Source: an uncultured bacterium (GTDB lineage Bacteria; Cyanobacteriota; Vampirovibrionia; Gastranaerophilales; Gastranaerophilaceae). From it: 64,000 nt of DNA. The notes under the pieces were generated by a model. The model saw only the letters and a program-made list of their open reading frames with translations, ran no database searches and had not been told where the DNA came from. Shown here piece after piece: positions 1-11,549 of this stretch (within the stretch, counting starts at the first letter, position 1; every line of letters begins with the position of its first letter). A program made the position numbers and the translations under genes. The stretch is taken from the NCBI GenBank assembly GCA_902788345.1, contig CADAJP010000001.1:328266-392265 (forward strand), read 5' to 3'.

Positions 1-3000
1 CTCTTAACTTTTCAATATCTGCAACAGATTTGGTCTCGGATGAAAATTTCTTATATCCAGGAAGCTTATTGTATGAGCGGAAAAGTGCCGCTTTTTCAAG
101 TGCAATTTTTAACGGATCGCTGTCAGAGAGTTTATCATATTGCTCTTTTGAGGTGATGCCTTTATCTACAATATCATCAGTACCTTTAATTTTTTCTAGC
201 ATCATTCTGTAAATAGGACGAGCAGATTCACCCGCGGTAGAAATTCGAAGCATTGCAGATTTAATTTCATCTCTTGTCATTTCTTTTGCATAATCGGTTA
301 AATCATCAATAAGTTCATTTGACGGCAACATTAGCTTCAATTTAATATCAGAAACAGTAGCCTGTGCACCAGGATGAACCCCCTGCAATATAAAAGCATT
401 AAACATTCTATACTTGAAATCCTCATCATCCTGAGTCAGCTTTTTATATTTTTTAGACTGAATATCAGCAGGAGTATTTTTACCAACTTTTTCAAAGAGG
501 TTTTCAGCCAAATTTCCGTTACGGTAATTATCATCCGTTATGAAACCGAGTTCCCCGCCATAACCGGCAGAATAATCAGTTCTTGTAAAACCGTTGTCAT
601 CAGTCCATACATTTTCATGTTCTATTGCACCCCAGGTATTATCGTGCAATATTACATTGTGAATTTCTTCCTTATCACCATTTTTAATTTTTACAGGCTT
701 CACATCAACAACATACTGTGCATGAGGCGAAATTTCAGTATTAGCAACATGGGTTGAAGAACCTGCAGCATAAGGAGAATTTTTAATATGTTCAAGACCT
801 GCAGCACCGTCTTTTTCAACATAATAAGGACGATCTGTCATATGCTCATATATTTTAACACTGTTTGTGCTTGCAAGCCCGCTTTCACCCTCTTTTAACC
901 AATATTCACCTGTTTTTACACCAATATCACGGTTAAGTTCTTCCAAAGGCACTTTTAAATCTCTGAATGAATCTGTGTGACGGCGAACTACGGTTGAATA
1001 CCATGCACCCACATTTTTTTCGTATTTTTTAAGAGTATTCTTTTCAAATTTTGAAAAAGTTGTCAATTCTTTCGGCAATTGAGAAAATTTTAATTCCGAA
1101 TTACCTTCTTCAGATCTGAAACGAATATATCTGTTAAAATGTTCCCTTAAAGTCCGAAGTTCATTGGTCGTTGGTAATTCGCCCATATTTTCAAGTTTTT
1201 TGAGAATTAAATATTTCGGATCCGCAGTATTTAAAATTTCACCATTTTCATCAGTAATCTGCAATGATTTCTGTAAAGTAGCAAGCACAAAAGATATATT
1301 ATCAAAACTTTGAGCCAAAACCTTATACATATCTTCAGTCGCCTCAATAGGAACATCTGCAGGTGCGCCATTAATTAAATTAAAACCTTTTATATAAGCC
1401 TCATTACCCTGTTCAAACATTGTATCTGAAGCTATTTTATAAGCAGAGTAAATCTCTCTTAATTCGGATTTTTGTCCTGTTTTATTGAATATATCCCGAT
1501 ACTGTTCATCTGTGCAATTTTCAGCTGAAAGTATATCTATATATTTTTCAAGACGATCTGCAACAGCTTTTTTATTATTTTTAACATTGAAATCACTTGC
1601 CAAATCAGATACTAAATTTTTATCATTTTGGGTTTGTACAGCAAACTGTAAACTTTGTAATTTGGTAATAAGGTGGAATTTTCTGTTATTTAGCAATAAA
1701 GAATGATACATATCATCTGCAATATTAGTTCTAATTGCATTCATTGTAACAGAATACTCATCCAAAACATCCGCAAGTATCTTATCGTCAGATGCAGGAG
1801 TATCAACAGCTTTACGCACCTGTTCAATATCATTACTGAAATTTTCCAATAATTTTTCTTTAAGTTTCGGATTTATTGTACCGTTGTTAATTTTTTTAGA
1901 CAGCATATTCAGATTATCAATTATTACTGATTCTTCATCAGGAATATTGAATTGCTGCATCAAAGCTTCTTTATATTCCGGAATATCCAGTTGGAAAACC
2001 TGCTGGGTTCTGTAGGCTGCAGCGGCATCAAGCAATTTTTGATTTCTGCGAAAATCCATTGCAGGAGTTGATAAAGGACTATTTTGAGCTTTTATCTCGG
2101 ATACAAGTTCAAGAATATCTTTACTGTTTGATAACAAAACCTTTAGGTTTACGGGTTTTGAAGAATTCTCCGTAATAAATAATTTAATTTTTTCAGACTT
2201 TAAATCTTCAGGTTCTCTGCTTATATAGGCATATTTCTTTAAATCATTTAACTTTGCTTTATCATCCGAACTATTTACACTCAACTTAATCAAAGTGTTT
2301 GCAAAATTTCTTATCTCTTTTTCAGAAGCCGTAGGAACAGCCTGCCTCAATATACCCCTTAAAACCTTGAAATCTTCATATTCTGTATGAACAGACTCCG
2401 GAAGTTTACTAATCTTACTTTGCTTTAAATATTTTTGCTTTTCAACATCTTTTATATATTTACCAATAACCGATTTTGCTTTGGTTAAACTTCGGTAAAA
2501 ATCTTGTTTTGGAACGGCTTCTTCACTAATATCATTAAATAGATGAGAGTCCGCAAATGTTTCAAAGTTTTCTTTATCAAAAGTTGTATAAGCACCAATT
2601 ACATCATTAAATGCACCGGCGGTATCACCGACATTCATCCAGTTCATTACGGCGGCATCTACTATTCTGTAACCCTTTGACAAGGCATAATCATAATCAA
2701 TATTAGCTTTTGGAACAGGAATTTTTGATTTTGTGCCAAGCTTTGTTCTGTCATACACCTGAATAAAAGGAGTATCATCAAGCTCTGATATAAGCATATC
2801 AACATAATTTACCTTATCTTCGTACGCAAGAGCTTTCCTTGAAACAGAAATAGCACCGCACATTCCGTGCTGCTTTTGGTTTATTGCTTTAATGTTCGGT
2901 ATTTTTGATTCCGGAGTGTTAATAACTATATCATTTACAATTTCAGCCAAAGCCTGTGTTTTCTTATCTTTTAGCTGAGGATTGATATGATAATCTTCAC

Positions 3001-3553
3001 TCATAAAATAATTTAAACGCTTCAAAATATAAAGTTTTTGAGATATCGGCACTTCTGAAGATATAATAAAATAATTCAAATTTCTGTATAAGTTGCGTGT
3101 ATTTGTATTTTTTATTTCAGAAAGAGCCTTTTGGTCAACTTTTTCAAATAACAACTCTCGCTGAACCATAATTAATTTTTCGTCCGGAGAGTATTCTTTT
3201 TGAGCATTAAGAACTTTATCTAAACGCGCTGATAATTTTTCCTGAACGGATTTATCAGAAAGACTTAAAGATTTTACAGCTGCGGCATTTAGCTTTTTTC
3301 TCCAATCGTTATAAGGCTTTTTCCCTAAGTCGATATTAGTACCATATTTTAAATTTTCGGATACATCCAGTAAAAAGTTAACGTTATCTTCTCCGCCGAC
3401 CTTTGATAAATCTTCTATTGCGGTATTTATACGGCGCTGATTAGGAACATTCAAATCGTACGGATTATCCTGTTTTAACTGGGCGACCGTGTTTCTATCC
3501 TGTCTGACACCGCCAAATGCAATTCCTGTGTTTGAAATTCTAAATATTCTCAT
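1..3553 (-). CDS. giant papain-like (C1-type) cysteine peptidase-like protein, 3' end outside window
   Basis: The reverse strand reads open from an ATG at 3553 to the window edge, so about 1184 residues are visible and the C-terminus is missing. I recognise no full-length family. Three separated blocks look like a papain active site: a Gln-x4-Cys-Gly-Ala-x-Ser block with Cys232, a Pro-His-Ala block with His944, and an Asn-Thr-Trp-Gly block with Asn972 and Trp974. The His-Asn spacing of 28 is close to bleomycin hydrolase-type peptidases. The Cys-His distance of about 710 residues is far larger than usual and implies a big helical insertion. No signal peptide or membrane segment is visible. The N-terminus (MRIFRISN, then a Phe-Gly-Gly) resembles several other unknown proteins in this window. 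The open frame is certain; the peptidase assignment is by motif only. Confidence 0.72.
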   Translation of the reverse strand, partial: MRIFRISNTGIAFGGVRQDRNTVAQLKQDNPYDLNVPNQRRINTAIEDLSKVGGEDNVNFLLDVSENLKYGTNIDLGKKPYNDWRKKLNAAAVKSLSLSDKSVQEKLSARLDKVLNAQKEYSPDEKLIMVQRELLFEKVDQKALSEIKNTNTRNLYRNLNYFIISSEVPISQKLYILKRLNYFMSEDYHINPQLKDKKTQALAEIVNDIVINTPESKIPNIKAINQKQHGMCGAISVSRKALAYEDKVNYVDMLISELDDTPFIQVYDRTKLGTKSKIPVPKANIDYDYALSKGYRIVDAAVMNWMNVGDTAGAFNDVIGAYTTFDKENFETFADSHLFNDISEEAVPKQDFYRSLTKAKSVIGKYIKDVEKQKYLKQSKISKLPESVHTEYEDFKVLRGILRQAVPTASEKEIRNFANTLIKLSVNSSDDKAKLNDLKKYAYISREPEDLKSEKIKLFITENSSKPVNLKVLLSNSKDILELVSEIKAQNSPLSTPAMDFRRNQKLLDAAAAYRTQQVFQLDIPEYKEALMQQFNIPDEESVIIDNLNMLSKKINNGTINPKLKEKLLENFSNDIEQVRKAVDTPASDDKILADVLDEYSVTMNAIRTNIADDMYHSLLLNNRKFHLITKLQSLQFAVQTQNDKNLVSDLASDFNVKNNKKAVADRLEKYIDILSAENCTDEQYRDIFNKTGQKSELREIYSAYKIASDTMFEQGNEAYIKGFNLINGAPADVPIEATEDMYKVLAQSFDNISFVLATLQKSLQITDENGEILNTADPKYLILKKLENMGELPTTNELRTLREHFNRYIRFRSEEGNSELKFSQLPKELTTFSKFEKNTLKKYEKNVGAWYSTVVRRHTDSFRDLKVPLEELNRDIGVKTGEYWLKEGESGLASTNSVKIYEHMTDRPYYVEKDGAAGLEHIKNSPYAAGSSTHVANTEISPHAQYVVDVKPVKIKNGDKEEIHNVILHDNTWGAIEHENVWTDDNGFTRTDYSAGYGGELGFITDDNYRNGNLAENLFEKVGKNTPADIQSKKYKKLTQDDEDFKYRMFNAFILQGVHPGAQATVSDIKLKLMLPSNELIDDLTDYAKEMTRDEIKSAMLRISTAGESARPIYRMMLEKIKGTDDIVDKGITSKEQYDKLSDSDPLKIALEKAALFRSYNKLPGYKKFSSETKSVADIEKLR

Positions 3554-3642
3554 GTGTATATCAAAATACATAAAAAAATTTTTTGCTACATGACAATACA
3601 AAAATTAAAAAAATCTTAACATTAGAAAATTTAATCAGATCA

Positions 3643-3651
3643 TGTGATAAT
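3643..3651 (+). promoter_or_regulatory. possible extended -10 element before the TSCPD gene
   Basis: The string TGTGATAAT matches an extended -10 (TGn followed by GATAAT) about 30 bases before the ATG at 3682. No good -35 is seen at 17 bases, as expected if the extended -10 suffices. It lies in the 128-base divergent gap between the papain-like gene and this gene. Weak evidence. Confidence 0.3.
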
Positions 3652-3681
3652 GTAACAAGATAAAATATAGGAGAAAATAAT

Positions 3682-3960
3682 ATGAGCAAACCGGAAGTAT
3701 TACAATATCAAACAGAAGGTACATGCTGTCAGCTTATGCAGGTAGCAATACAAGATGACAAAATTCTTGATGCGGAATTTTACGGAGGATGCAACGGAAA
3801 TCTTAAAGGAATTAAAGAACTTATTAAAGGTATGAGTGTGGATGATGTTATCGATAAACTCGGTGGGCTGACATGCGGACCAAAACCAACAAGCTGTCCT
3901 GATCAGCTTGCAAGATGTCTTATTGAATACAAACAAAAACAAATGGCAAAATCAAAATAA
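3682..3960 (+). CDS. TSCPD-domain protein (TIGR03905-like)
   Basis: This 92-residue protein carries the TSCPD signature (Thr-Ser-Cys-Pro-Asp near residue 72) that names a small domain also found at the C-terminus of some ribonucleotide reductases. It has further conserved-looking cysteines (Cys-Cys near residue 15, one in a Gly-Gly-Cys-Asn-Gly block, one before the signature) that could bind a metal. Length and layout fit the stand-alone TIGR03905 family, whose function is not established. The ATG follows TAGGAGA, a good ribosome binding site. It is monocistronic: a hairpin follows at once and the next gene is convergent. Family assignment is fairly sure; function is unknown. Confidence 0.85.
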   Translation: MSKPEVLQYQTEGTCCQLMQVAIQDDKILDAEFYGGCNGNLKGIKELIKGMSVDDVIDKLGGLTCGPKPTSCPDQLARCLIEYKQKQMAKSK

Positions 3961-3990
3961 AAAAAGAGGAACAAATTGTTCCCCTTTTTT
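3961..3990. terminator. bidirectional hairpin terminator
   Basis: A GGAAC/GTTCC stem flanked by an A-run on the left and a T-run on the right sits between two convergent genes (stops at 3960 and 4013). It can serve both strands. Confidence 0.7.
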
Positions 3991-4012
3991 AATATAAAAT
4001 TTTAGATTAAAT

Positions 4013-4765
4013 TTATTTTACATAGAATTGAGCATCAACATTTGCATAGATAGTAATATTACCTGATTCAATATTTGTAGATGCCTCTTGAACAACTCCG
4101 TCAGCAGAAGCTCGTGCACTCATTAATTTCATGTTTGTATATCCGTAACTTACTCTGCGTTGATTTAATGAGCAGGAAGTATTAACATTTTTAATTCCTG
4201 CAATTCCGGTGCCTAAAGAAGCTGCAACCAAATCTGCCCTGCTTCTTATCTGTTTTGAAGCCTTTGACAACAATTCCGCACATTGAGCATCTTTATTGGA
4301 TAAAATAAAATTTAAACTATTAACATTTGTAGCCCCTAAAGAGATAGAATGATCTATCAATGAAGATACCTTATCAAGACTTTTTGTATGAACGATTATG
4401 TTATTAGAAACTTCATATTTATCAAGAATTCTTTTATTATTCACATATATATAAACAGGCGTTGCCGAAAAATTTGAAGTTTTGATATAATCACCGTTTG
4501 AAGTATTTATATTTGATTTTAAATATTCATACACTTTGTTAGAAATTTCTTTATTTTTTGTTGAAGCTTCCTGCATAGATTTTTTATCAGTAGTCCTTAC
4601 CGCAATGGAAAATTCTACCGTATCAGGTGCAACTTCTTTTTCTGTTGAATAAGACACAGAAACAGTACCCTGTTCTTTTACAGCATCAACCGAATTTGCC
4701 GGAAGATAAGTCAACGGCAGAACAAATGCACCCACTAATAAAGCGACACTTAAAAATCTTTTCAT
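4013..4765 (-). CDS. SIMPL-domain (DUF541) exported protein
   Basis: This 250-residue protein starts with a clear signal peptide (MKRFLSVALLVGAFVLPL, ending around residue 28). The rest fits the SIMPL/DUF541 domain: an early Gly-x-Val-Ser-Val-Ser strand, the Pro-Asp-x-Val-Glu-Phe-Ser segment, a central Ser-Leu-Gly-Ala-Thr-Asn-Val-Asn block and a final strand after Ile-x-Ser-Gly-Asn-Ile. Members are periplasmic or surface proteins of unclear role, some linked to stress. It is the last gene of a probable ligA, membrane protein, SIMPL operon, 9 bases after its neighbour, and ends at a shared bidirectional hairpin. Family call is confident; role is not known. Confidence 0.82.
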   Translation of the reverse strand: MKRFLSVALLVGAFVLPLTYLPANSVDAVKEQGTVSVSYSTEKEVAPDTVEFSIAVRTTDKKSMQEASTKNKEISNKVYEYLKSNINTSNGDYIKTSNFSATPVYIYVNNKRILDKYEVSNNIIVHTKSLDKVSSLIDHSISLGATNVNSLNFILSNKDAQCAELLSKASKQIRSRADLVAASLGTGIAGIKNVNTSCSLNQRRVSYGYTNMKLMSARASADGVVQEASTNIESGNITIYANVDAQFYVK

Positions 4766-4774
4766 AATATTCTC

Positions 4775-5206
4775 CTATTTCATATTTGCGAATTTATCTT
4801 CGCAATCTTCACTATTTTCTTGTTCTTCTTCAGATTTTTTACCGAGAACCTGTTTTTCAAATTTATCAAAAGACATTACCTGTGCATTCATCTTTCTCAA
4901 ATCAGAATGAATTTTGGCTTTCTTCATAATCATATCAAGTTCCGCATCAGATATTTTATCAGGATTAGCAAATGATACAGGCATATAACCTTTTGTAAGA
5001 ACAACATAAGTCAAAACTATAATTCCCCACAAAAGCATACCCTGAAAACCGTTTAATACAGGAAAACTTAAAGCCGGAACCAAATAGCGATTCCACATAT
5101 GCATAGCAACAATCCCCGGAGATATAACAAATCCGGCAAACAGACAGGAAACTATAAATCCTGCCATTAACATTCCTCTTAATCCGTTAATCTGAATTAT
5201 TTTCAT
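4775..5206 (-). CDS. hypothetical inner-membrane protein with two membrane segments
   Basis: A 143-residue protein that I do not recognise. Two hydrophobic stretches, about residues 12-35 and 53-72, look like membrane helices. The C-terminal half is soluble, charged and helical, and ends in an acidic Glu-rich tail. It lies 2 bases after ligA and 9 bases before the SIMPL gene on the same strand, so the three are probably one transcript. Nothing ties it functionally to DNA ligation; the linkage may only reflect operon position. Confidence 0.72.
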   Translation of the reverse strand: MKIIQINGLRGMLMAGFIVSCLFAGFVISPGIVAMHMWNRYLVPALSFPVLNGFQGMLLWGIIVLTYVVLTKGYMPVSFANPDKISDAELDMIMKKAKIHSDLRKMNAQVMSFDKFEKQVLGKKSEEEQENSEDCEDKFANMK

Positions 5207-5208
5207 TA

Positions 5209-7236
<2,028 letters not shown>

Positions 7237-7358
7237 TTATAAAATAAAATACAAAATTTTGCATATTTTAAAACGATACAAAACGAAATATTTTTACATA
7301 ATTTTTCTTGCACATTGATTATTTTGATAGTAGAATGAAATTAAAATAGGGAGAAAAT

Positions 7359-7469
7359 ATGGAATTTTTCAGAAAACATCAAAAAGCATTTATCATCATT
7401 ATGGGAACCTGTTTTCTTATATGGACATTTGGTTCTATGGTATTTATGGCTTTTTCTCTAATGAAGTAA
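7359..7469 (+). CDS. 36-residue single-span membrane peptide
   Basis: A short reading frame with its own ribosome binding site (AGGGAGA, 5 bases before the ATG) encodes 36 residues: a basic start (MEFFRKHQK) followed by about 24 hydrophobic residues with aromatic positions and a final Lys. It would insert with the N-terminus in the cytoplasm. It ends 7 bases before the EnvC-like gene and is probably translated from the same message, which suggests an envelope role or an effect on translation of that gene. The start resembles the membrane anchor of SurA/PpiD-type chaperones, but no soluble domain follows. Real coding is likely; function unknown. Confidence 0.6.
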   Translation: MEFFRKHQKAFIIIMGTCFLIWTFGSMVFMAFSLMK

Positions 7470-7476
7470 AGGAAAT

Positions 7477-8640
7477 ATGGAAATCTCAAACTATTTCAAA
7501 AAAATGTTAATACTTTTTATTATCTCGGGCGTTACACTAATAGGAGCAACATCCGCGTTTAGTGCGACCAGCACAGATTTAAAAACTCAACTGCGCCAAA
7601 CTAATAATAAAAAGAATTACATTAGAGAGAAAAAGCGGCAGACGGACTTAAAATTAAGACGAGAACAAAATAAACTGAGCTCGAACCAACAAAAACTGGA
7701 AATTGCTCATGCACAACTGCAAACAAACACTGTTCGCTACAACAATCTTGTTTCTAATTTATCCTCATTGGAAAAACAACTTCAGTTTGCCGTTATGGAT
7801 TTCCAAAAGCAGGATGACGATATGAAAAAGCGTATAAGACAAGTTTATATGCATCAGCGTACCGGAATGTTTGAATCAATATTATATGCAAGAGATGTCA
7901 ATACATTGTTGGATACTCTTTATTTCCAAAAGATTGTTATTACGGAAGATTATAAAAGATTTCAGGCTTTAAAATACAAAGCATCAAGAATTTCATCTCT
8001 CAAAGGTCAGGTAGAATCCCAAAAAAGAGAAATTGAAGCCTCTATAAGAAGTATTAACAATCAGCGAGCAACAATTCAGAGTTCTATCGCATCTAACAAA
8101 AATATGATAGAAAAGCTTAAAAAAGATAAGAACTACTATGAAAAAACAGAAAGAGAACTGGCAAGACAATCTGCAAGCATCCAAAATATGATTGCCAGTA
8201 TGACAAGGAACAATTCAAAATCGGGTAATCAGGTAGTGGTAACCTCAACAAGCTTTATATGGCCAATAAGAGGACCGGTCACATCACCTTTCGGCTACAG
8301 GGTTCATCCGATTTTCAATAAAAGAATTTACCATTCCGGAATAGACATTGGGGGACCAAACGGCGGAGCAATCGTTGCATCTAATGACGGAAAAGTTATA
8401 TACAGCGGATGGTATGGCGGATATGGTAAAGTTGTTATACTTGACCATGGAGTTATAAATGGAAAACCAATAACAACACTTTATGCTCACATGTCATCTA
8501 TAACAGCATCAAATGGTCAATTCGTAAAAAAAGGCCAACAAATTGGAAGGGAAGGTTCAACAGGATACAGCACAGGACCGCATTGTCATTTTGAGGTTCG
8601 TGTAAACGGGAAACCGACAAATCCGATGAACTATATTTAG
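7477..8640 (+). CDS. EnvC-like murein hydrolase activator / M23 metallopeptidase
   Basis: This 387-residue protein has a signal peptide (to about residue 30), a long Gln/Lys/Arg-rich coiled coil (about 31-245) and a C-terminal LytM/M23 domain (about 260-387). Unlike E. coli EnvC, whose LytM domain is degenerate, the zinc ligands appear present here: His-Ser-Gly-Ile-Asp, Tyr-Ala-His-Met and His-Cys-His-Phe. It may therefore cut peptide cross-links in peptidoglycan itself rather than only activate an amidase. The ATG follows AAAGGAAAT. It sits 7 bases after a small membrane peptide and 18 bases before the LptD-like gene, in an envelope operon. Domain calls are confident; whether it is hydrolase or activator is open. 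Confidence 0.88.
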   Translation: MEISNYFKKMLILFIISGVTLIGATSAFSATSTDLKTQLRQTNNKKNYIREKKRQTDLKLRREQNKLSSNQQKLEIAHAQLQTNTVRYNNLVSNLSSLEKQLQFAVMDFQKQDDDMKKRIRQVYMHQRTGMFESILYARDVNTLLDTLYFQKIVITEDYKRFQALKYKASRISSLKGQVESQKREIEASIRSINNQRATIQSSIASNKNMIEKLKKDKNYYEKTERELARQSASIQNMIASMTRNNSKSGNQVVVTSTSFIWPIRGPVTSPFGYRVHPIFNKRIYHSGIDIGGPNGGAIVASNDGKVIYSGWYGGYGKVVILDHGVINGKPITTLYAHMSSITASNGQFVKKGQQIGREGSTGYSTGPHCHFEVRVNGKPTNPMNYI

Positions 8641-8658
8641 GATAAAGGGAACAGGTAA

Positions 8659-10908
8659 TTGAAAAAGTATTTATTAGGAATTATTTTAACAGCATTATTA
8701 ACAATACCGGCAGTATATGGGGATGAAGTTCAGGATTCTTCGGCTGTTGATCCGCAGGATGTAATATTCCAAACCACATTGACGAATATTACAAACTACC
8801 TTAACGATCCGGCTGAAGAATATTCGGATGCAAAATATTTTAAAGAAGTTGATCCGAATCATATGCCATTTTTCAAACAAATGCGATTAAGAGTTTCAAA
8901 TTCTGTATTGTATGCTCAAACTCGCCCGAAAAAAGAAAAAAGCGGAAATAATAAACTAAAATTCTGGAATAAAAAATCTGCACCTGCAGAAGATAGTGAA
9001 CAAGAAGATAATGAAGTAACTCAAAAAGATAATTCTGAATTATCAAACACAATAAACAAGGTTGTTACAGCTCCGGATGAAACAATTTCACTTGAAGGCG
9101 GAGTTAATAAAGAACAAACAGAAAAACAACTGATGCTTGATTCTGACAACATCACATTTAATGATGAAACAGGCGATATGATAGCAACAGGAAGGCCTGT
9201 TTTGTATATTCCGCCGCAAAATACAAAAGTTACCGCAGACACAATGATATATAACGAAGGCGGAAACATCTTAAAAGCAGTTGGAAATGTAATTGTTGAC
9301 AGAGATGGTATTCCAATGGAAACAGACGAACTCGAAATTAACATGAATGAAGAAACACTGTATGTTAACAGAGTTAAATTAAATTCGCCGGATGTTATAG
9401 TAGAAGCTCAGGATGCAACACAGCAAGACGGACTTTTAGTATTAAATAACGGTAATATGAGATCCGATAATTCCTATATATACAGACTGTTTTCTACTAT
9501 GGGGGGGCCTGACTTTATTGGGATGATGGTAGACCCTGAAAAGCAGGCAAATTTGTTCGGGGATCCGGATAAAAGTCAGCTTGGTATTCATGCAAAATAC
9601 ATTGAAGTTGATGCCGGTAAAAATCACGATATTATAAAAGCAAAAAAAATAGAATTTTCACACAATGATAAAGTGTTTTTCAAATGGCCGTCTTTAAAAG
9701 CGTACACCGATAAAGAACACAGCTACTTTGAATCTAATGTTCCCGAATTTGGTTCAAGAAGAAAATTAGGGGCTTTTGTTGGTCCCGGCATTGCTTTCAC
9801 CGGTCCGTTTGGTTCTGTTATTAAAGCGGTACCATTTGTTAACTATCGTGACAGCAGATGGGGTATTGGCGGTCTTTTAAGATATGTCAATAAATACAAC
9901 AGAACAGAACTGGGATACGGTACAGCAAAGGATGTGTTCTTCTTACGAGGCAAACAAAAGCTTGATGATAATTTCTTTTTACAATATGCATACAACATGT
10001 ACGTAGATGAATGGTTCCTTGGCGGCAGAATGCCTAAGTACATGGCTGAATTGTATTTTGATAAATCATATCCGCATAAAGATTTCCTTGGCGAAGGAAG
10101 AGATATGACTTTTCGCCAAAGAGTCGGATTTGGTTTTATGAAAGATGACGATAAAAGTTATAAAGGTGAAAGATATAATGATGCCACAAACATGTCCACA
10201 ACCAGAACGCGTTATATGGCAGAGATTACTCAGGTATTATTTTCATACATAAATCAACCAAAACGTATTAACTTCTCGGCAGGTGCACTTTTGCAAGGTT
10301 CTGCCGCATTGTACGGTACAGGAGATACACAATTCATTGCAAGATTTGCTCCATATATAAGAACCCAATATAAAAACTGGATGCAGGATGTAAGATATTA
10401 CTTAACAGGATATGATGACAATTCTCCTTTGCCGCATTATGATTCATACAGATACGGCAGAAGCAGTATTCAAATTACTGAAGCAATAAGATTAAATAAG
10501 TACATTTCAGGCGGATGGATGGGATATATAAATCTGACAGACGACTCTCCAAACAAAAGACTATTCCAGGAAAATGCATTCTTTGTTGCTTTGGGGCCTG
10601 ATGATTTTAAACTTATGTTTGGATACGACTTCTACAGGGACAGAACATACTTTGGTCTGTATGTCGCATTTGACCCGAAAGGAACAAATGTAACATATGA
10701 AAAAATGGTAATCAAAAATCCGGAAAGACTCGGTCACAACGACAACAAAAAAGAAGTTGAAATCGCTTTTATTACACCTCCAAAAGAAGATATAAATAAA
10801 ATACAAGAAAGCAGATTTTTTAAATCGGCAGGAGGCCCGGAAAAAAGAGTGCTGGAATATGCAACTGTTATCGAACTTGAAGATCCAGACAAGGAGACCA
10901 TTGAATAA
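8659..10908 (+). CDS. LptD/OstA-like LPS assembly outer-membrane protein
   Basis: 749 residues from a TTG start preceded by AAGGGAACAGG. A signal peptide (to about residue 21) is followed by a low-complexity charged linker, then an OstA/LptA-like beta-jellyroll (about 155-265, with repeating Ala-Asp-x-Met-Ile-Tyr and Gly-Asn-Val-Ile-Val-Asp strands). The rest is Tyr/Gly/aromatic-rich, with alternating strands typical of a 26-strand LptD barrel. LptD inserts LPS into the outer leaflet. The downstream lpxI and lpxB genes support an LPS role. The cysteine pairs of E. coli LptD are not seen, as expected for a distant homologue. It could be another OstA-domain barrel, so I give no symbol. Confidence 0.78.
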   Translation: MKKYLLGIILTALLTIPAVYGDEVQDSSAVDPQDVIFQTTLTNITNYLNDPAEEYSDAKYFKEVDPNHMPFFKQMRLRVSNSVLYAQTRPKKEKSGNNKLKFWNKKSAPAEDSEQEDNEVTQKDNSELSNTINKVVTAPDETISLEGGVNKEQTEKQLMLDSDNITFNDETGDMIATGRPVLYIPPQNTKVTADTMIYNEGGNILKAVGNVIVDRDGIPMETDELEINMNEETLYVNRVKLNSPDVIVEAQDATQQDGLLVLNNGNMRSDNSYIYRLFSTMGGPDFIGMMVDPEKQANLFGDPDKSQLGIHAKYIEVDAGKNHDIIKAKKIEFSHNDKVFFKWPSLKAYTDKEHSYFESNVPEFGSRRKLGAFVGPGIAFTGPFGSVIKAVPFVNYRDSRWGIGGLLRYVNKYNRTELGYGTAKDVFFLRGKQKLDDNFFLQYAYNMYVDEWFLGGRMPKYMAELYFDKSYPHKDFLGEGRDMTFRQRVGFGFMKDDDKSYKGERYNDATNMSTTRTRYMAEITQVLFSYINQPKRINFSAGALLQGSAALYGTGDTQFIARFAPYIRTQYKNWMQDVRYYLTGYDDNSPLPHYDSYRYGRSSIQITEAIRLNKYISGGWMGYINLTDDSPNKRLFQENAFFVALGPDDFKLMFGYDFYRDRTYFGLYVAFDPKGTNVTYEKMVIKNPERLGHNDNKKEVEIAFITPPKEDINKIQESRFFKSAGGPEKRVLEYATVIELEDPDKETIE

Positions 10909-11535
10909 ATGCTCCAAAAGATTAAACAAGATATTATTAAATACGGCAAGCTGGCAGGAGAAAGAAATTTATCTCCGGGAGTATCAGGGAATATTTCTGT
11001 CAGATACGGCGAAAATATTGTAATAACAGCTTCCGGCAGTGCTAACGGATTCTTGGAAGAAAGTGATATTTCGGTCATAGATTTTAACGGCAATTTGGTT
11101 GAAGGGACAAAACAGGCTTCAAAAGAAAAACTTATGCATATAGAGTTTTATAAAAAAAGAAACGACATTAATGCAATTTGCCATTTTCATTCTCCATATA
11201 TGAGCGCGTATGCAATAACATCAAAAGCTATAGATGAGAATGTATTGCCGGACATAATATACCATTTTAACAAAATACCCATCGCGCAATATTCAGTTCC
11301 CGGCTCTGAAAAACTGGCACAGGATACCGCTTTTTATTTTGATAAATATAAAGCAGTTTTAATGGCAAACCACGGATATGTAACAGGCGGGAAAGATTTA
11401 AAGGAAGCCTTTTTAAACGCAGAAACCTGCGAAACATATGCAAAAACATTAATACTTTCAAAAATTCTTGGAGGTGCTAAAATGTTAAATGAACAGCAGG
11501 TTGAAGAAATAAATTCAATGAACCCCAAACAATAA
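10909..11535 (+). CDS. class II aldolase/adducin-family protein
   Basis: 208 residues matching L-fuculose-phosphate aldolase, L-ribulose-phosphate epimerase and related class II enzymes. The zinc ligands are visible as His-Phe-His-Ser-Pro-Tyr near residue 87 and Asn-His-Gly-Tyr near residue 152. The glycine loop after Ser-Pro-Gly-Val-Ser-Gly-Asn-Ile-Ser is the phosphate site. The acidic catalytic residue falls in the Ser-Lys-Glu-Lys-Leu-Met-His region. The exact substrate cannot be read from the sequence. Its ATG directly abuts the stop of the LptD-like gene and lpxI follows after 14 bases. This placement inside an LPS operon hints at a sugar-phosphate step for LPS, which is inference. Confidence 0.85.
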   Translation: MLQKIKQDIIKYGKLAGERNLSPGVSGNISVRYGENIVITASGSANGFLEESDISVIDFNGNLVEGTKQASKEKLMHIEFYKKRNDINAICHFHSPYMSAYAITSKAIDENVLPDIIYHFNKIPIAQYSVPGSEKLAQDTAFYFDKYKAVLMANHGYVTGGKDLKEAFLNAETCETYAKTLILSKILGGAKMLNEQQVEEINSMNPKQ

Positions 11536-11549
11536 AAGAGGTAAACAAA

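Noticed and set aside
374..757. 127-codon open frame opposite the papain-like gene
   Set aside because: It is antisense to the region coding the His and Asn blocks, which carry the better coding signal.
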